DNA of 16,789 nucleotides. It comes from CAZDYP01 sp964509505 (GTDB taxonomy: Bacteria > Chloroflexota > Anaerolineae > JACRMK01). Below, piece by piece: positions 14,428-16,789 of this stretch (positions within the stretch are counted from its first letter, which is position 1; each line of letters begins with the position of its first letter). The notes beneath the pieces were generated by a model. It was not told the DNA's origin. It searched no databases and saw nothing but the letters and a program-made list of their open reading frames with translations. The translations under genes were made by a program, and so were the position numbers. The stretch lies in assembly GCA_964509505.1 (NCBI GenBank), contig CAZDYP010000120.1, positions 1 through 16,789 on the forward strand, read 5' to 3'.

Positions 14428-14447
14428 ATTTCCCACAAGGGAGCTCT

Positions 14448-16789
14448 ATGTCTAATATCGTAGATGAATTAAGAGGCAAGCTTCAAGGCGAAGTGCGCTT
14501 CGACCCAATCTCGCGCGCCTTGTATTCGACCGATGCCAGCATCTATCAGATCGAGCCGATTGGCGTCGTCATTCCAAAGAACGCCGACGACATTCAAGCG
14601 GTCATCGAAACGGGTCACAAATATAAGACCCCCGTGTTGATTCGCGGCGGCGGCACGAGCTTGTCGGGGCAATCGGTCGGCGAAGCGATTCTGCTGGATT
14701 GCTCGAAATACTTCAATCAAATTCTTGAGGTGAACGCCGAAGAGCGTTGGGTGCGCGTGCAACCTGGCGTTGTCCTCGATCACCTCAACAAACAGCTTGA
14801 ACCTTATGGGTTGTGGTTCGGTCCCGATGTCGCACCGTCATCGCGCGCAACGCTTGGCGGCATGATGGGCAACAACTCGGCGGGCATGCGGTCTATCACT
14901 TATGGCAAAACGATTGACCACGTGATTTCGCAGAACGTGATTTTGACCGATGGCACACGCACGACATTTGAACAACTCGACGGGAACGCCTTGGCGGCGA
15001 AGATGCGACTTGATACACTGGAAGGCAACATCTACCGTGCGGTCGAGCGCATCGTCGCGGCGAATCGCGCCGAAGTTGAAGCGCGTTATCCGAAAGTGAT
15101 GCGACGCGTCGGCGGCTACAACCTTGACGCGTGGGGCAAGAACGGCGTGCATAATATGGCTCACCTCGCCATCGGCTCCGAAGGCACCCTCGTCGCCGTG
15201 ACCGAAGCGAAGCTGCGCCTCGTGCCGCGCCCGAAGATGACCGCACTTAGTGTCGTGCATTACGATGACATCTTCAGCGCGCTCGATACGCTCGTGGACA
15301 TCATCGCGTGCAACCCAACCTCTGTGGAATTGATTGACAAACTGGTGATGGACATGACGCGCGGCAGCCCAGAGTATCGGCGCAAGATGACGTTTGTCGC
15401 AGGCGACCCCGGCGCGTTGCTCGTCGTCGAATTTTTTGGCGCAACACAAGACGAACTGAAAGCGCAACAAGAAAAACTCGCGGAGCGATTGCGGCGCGGC
15501 GGACATCGCTTGCCCATCGTGCAATTGCTCGACAAAGCCGCCATCGCCAACTGCATCACGATTCGCAAGCAAGGACAAGGCTTGCTCAACGCCATCAAAG
15601 GTGACGCGCGTCCCATCGCGTTTGTGGAAGACACGGCGGTTGACCCAGCGAAGCTCGCCAACTACATTCGCAACTTTTCTAAGATTCTCAAAGACAATAA
15701 CGCCGAAGCCGCGTTCTATGCGCACGCATCGGTAGGATTGATTCACGTGCGCCCGCTCATCAATCTGAAAACCGCCGAAGGCATCGCGCGCATGAAGCAG
15801 ATTGCCGAAGAGGTCAGCGACCTCGTGTTGGAATATGGCGGCTCATTCAGCAGTGAGCATGGCGATGGATTAGTGCGCTCGTGTTTCAACGAGAAGCTGT
15901 TCGGACCGCAGTTGTATCAAGCGTTCAAGGATTTGAAAGCCGCCTTTGACCCGCACAAACTGATGAACCCGGGGAAAATTGTGGACGCGCCTTCGCTGAC
16001 GGAGAATTTGCGCTATGGGCAGAAGTATCAGACGCCTGATTTCAAGACTGTGTTCGATTGGTCACATGATGGAGGATTCGTGCGCGCGGTCGAGTCGTGC
16101 AACGGCATGGGTGAGTGTCGCAAAATCGGCGAGGGGACGATGTGCCCCTCGTTCATGGCGACGCGCGACGAGAAAGATTCGACGCGCGGGCGCGCGAACA
16201 TCTTGCGTTTGGCGATGACGGGCAAGCTGGGCGCGGAGGGCATTGCCTCACCGAAGGCTTACGCGGTGTTGGATCTGTGCCTCGAATGTAAAGGCTGCAA
16301 GGCAGAATGTTCATCCAACGTGGACATGGCGAAAATCAAATACGAGTTCTTGAACTTGTATCATCAAAAGTATGGCACACCGTTGCGCTCGCAATTGTTT
16401 GCCAACATCGCCTTGCTCAGTCAATTAGCGACGATGCTCCCGCCGCTCGCACCGTTAGCCAATTGGTCAATGACGCTGCCGCCCGCAAAGTGGGTGATGG
16501 GCAAGCTCGGCATCGCGCCGCAACGTTCCTTGCCGCCATTCACCTCAAAGACATTTCACCATTGGTTCACACGCGAAAATCCCCAATCCCCAAACCCCAA
16601 TTCCAAACAGGTGGTGTTGTTCGTTGATACCTTCATGAACTACAACTATCCCTCCATCGGCATGGCGGCAACGAAAGTCTTGCGGGCAGCGGGTTGCGAA
16701 GTGCTGGCGCCGCAACGCCCGTGCTGTGGGCGACCTTACATCTCGAAGGGGTTGCTGGCTGAAGCGCGCAAGTTGGCGAAGCAGAATGT
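14448..16789 (+). CDS. GlcD-GlcF fusion: FAD-linked oxidase with Fe-S domain, 3' end cut off by window edge
   Basis: At least 780 residues, open to the window edge. The N-terminal half is a GlcD/D-lactate-dehydrogenase type FAD protein: RGGGTSLSGQ (66-75), GNNSAG (141-146), TYGKTIDHV, and the C-terminal oxidase motif GEHGDGLVRS around 469-478 ending in MNPGKI. The second half is a GlcF-like part with Cys551, Cys557 and Cys566 (CNGMGECRK...MCPS), the ferredoxin motif Cys611, 614, 617 and 621 (CLECKGCKAEC), and a CCG domain with Cys759-Cys760. Family members oxidise 2-hydroxyacids such as D-lactate or glycolate and pass electrons to the respiratory chain. Residues 711-720 (NPQSPNPNSK) are translated CCCCAAT-type repeat inserted between the ferredoxin and CCG parts. 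AAGGGAG stands 4 nt before the ATG. Most of the CCG-rich C-terminus is missing. Confidence 0.92.
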   Translation, partial: MSNIVDELRGKLQGEVRFDPISRALYSTDASIYQIEPIGVVIPKNADDIQAVIETGHKYKTPVLIRGGGTSLSGQSVGEAILLDCSKYFNQILEVNAEERWVRVQPGVVLDHLNKQLEPYGLWFGPDVAPSSRATLGGMMGNNSAGMRSITYGKTIDHVISQNVILTDGTRTTFEQLDGNALAAKMRLDTLEGNIYRAVERIVAANRAEVEARYPKVMRRVGGYNLDAWGKNGVHNMAHLAIGSEGTLVAVTEAKLRLVPRPKMTALSVVHYDDIFSALDTLVDIIACNPTSVELIDKLVMDMTRGSPEYRRKMTFVAGDPGALLVVEFFGATQDELKAQQEKLAERLRRGGHRLPIVQLLDKAAIANCITIRKQGQGLLNAIKGDARPIAFVEDTAVDPAKLANYIRNFSKILKDNNAEAAFYAHASVGLIHVRPLINLKTAEGIARMKQIAEEVSDLVLEYGGSFSSEHGDGLVRSCFNEKLFGPQLYQAFKDLKAAFDPHKLMNPGKIVDAPSLTENLRYGQKYQTPDFKTVFDWSHDGGFVRAVESCNGMGECRKIGEGTMCPSFMATRDEKDSTRGRANILRLAMTGKLGAEGIASPKAYAVLDLCLECKGCKAECSSNVDMAKIKYEFLNLYHQKYGTPLRSQLFANIALLSQLATMLPPLAPLANWSMTLPPAKWVMGKLGIAPQRSLPPFTSKTFHHWFTRENPQSPNPNSKQVVLFVDTFMNYNYPSIGMAATKVLRAAGCEVLAPQRPCCGRPYISKGLLAEARKLAKQN
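16577..16610 (+). repeat. CCCCAAT-type repeat inside the oxidase gene
   Basis: Words CCCCAAT, CCCCAAA and CCCCAAT follow one another and are read in frame as NPQSPNPNSK. The unit is the complement-side form of the ATTGGGG words at 4701-4774 and 14408-14427. Confidence 0.65.

Larger units (their letters stand above)
14111..14447. other. Repeat-rich 337-bp spacer without a clear gene
   Basis: The spacer begins with CCCAATC and CCCAACT heptamers within a short GAAAATT/AATTTTC inverted pair (14111-14144). An AAGGAG ribosome-site look-alike at 14145-14150 has no start codon behind it. Next come the multi-hairpin element at 14154-14225, an unassigned stretch open on both strands (14225-14352), and the long inverted GATTGGA-type repeat ending just before the oxidase start. 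No promoter could be assigned with confidence. Confidence 0.7.

Noticed and set aside
14838..15746. 302-residue open frame on the minus strand
   Set aside because: It lies inside the GlcD half of the oxidase gene, which has clear FAD-enzyme motifs on the plus strand; the frame is a shadow of GC-rich coding.

Overview
The window looks like a chromosomal stretch from a free-living bacterium, GC-rich by eye. My best guess is Chloroflexota (Anaerolineae-like). The support is the overall flavour: a Pro/Thr-stalked lipoprotein with a beta-propeller, a receiver-ParA fusion beside a large soluble hybrid kinase, a fused GlcD-GlcF oxidase, and many dispersed heptamer repeats. No rRNA, tRNA, CRISPR array, insertion sequence or phage gene was seen, and the taxon call is inference only.

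Layout. All genes before about 5.6 kb lie on the minus strand; all genes after it lie on the plus strand. The minus-strand half, in transcription order, holds a DUF1537 four-carbon acid sugar kinase (4174-5604), an AIM24/TIGR00266 protein (3247-4014), a Vgb-like beta-propeller lipoprotein (1910-3073), a decayed DUF4058-like gene that keeps a strong promoter (1376-1838), an HpcH/HpaI-type aldolase (479-1351) and a cut-off family 2 glycosyltransferase (1-468). A 138-bp divergent spacer follows. The plus-strand half holds an alpha/beta hydrolase (5743-6552), RarA (6642-7979), an isocitrate/isopropylmalate-type dehydrogenase (8023-9087), a receiver-ParA fusion (9210-10430), a hybrid histidine kinase phosphorelay protein (10468-13257), a clear terminator, a short-chain dehydrogenase (13334-14110), a 337-bp repeat-rich spacer, and a GlcD-GlcF fusion running off the right edge (14448 onward).

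How the genes may work together. Several encode enzymes of small hydroxy-acid and sugar-acid metabolism: acid sugar kinase, HpcH-type aldolase, beta-hydroxyacid oxidative decarboxylase, SDR and 2-hydroxyacid oxidase. They are split between strands and separated by unrelated genes, so a single pathway is only a suggestion. The receiver-ParA protein and the hybrid kinase sit 37 bp apart and probably form one signalling unit.

The most striking layer is not a gene. Short repeats of several heptamer types, with unit sequences GATTGGA, AGTCAGT, TTAGTCA, TAGCAAG and GTTGCGA, sit in gene gaps, supply stop codons for two genes, and have been translated as extra peptide inside two enzymes. Palindromic dispersed repeats and a 72-nt multi-hairpin element add to this. 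Two genes also have a TATAAT box 6-7 nt before their start codon, which suggests leaderless transcripts.
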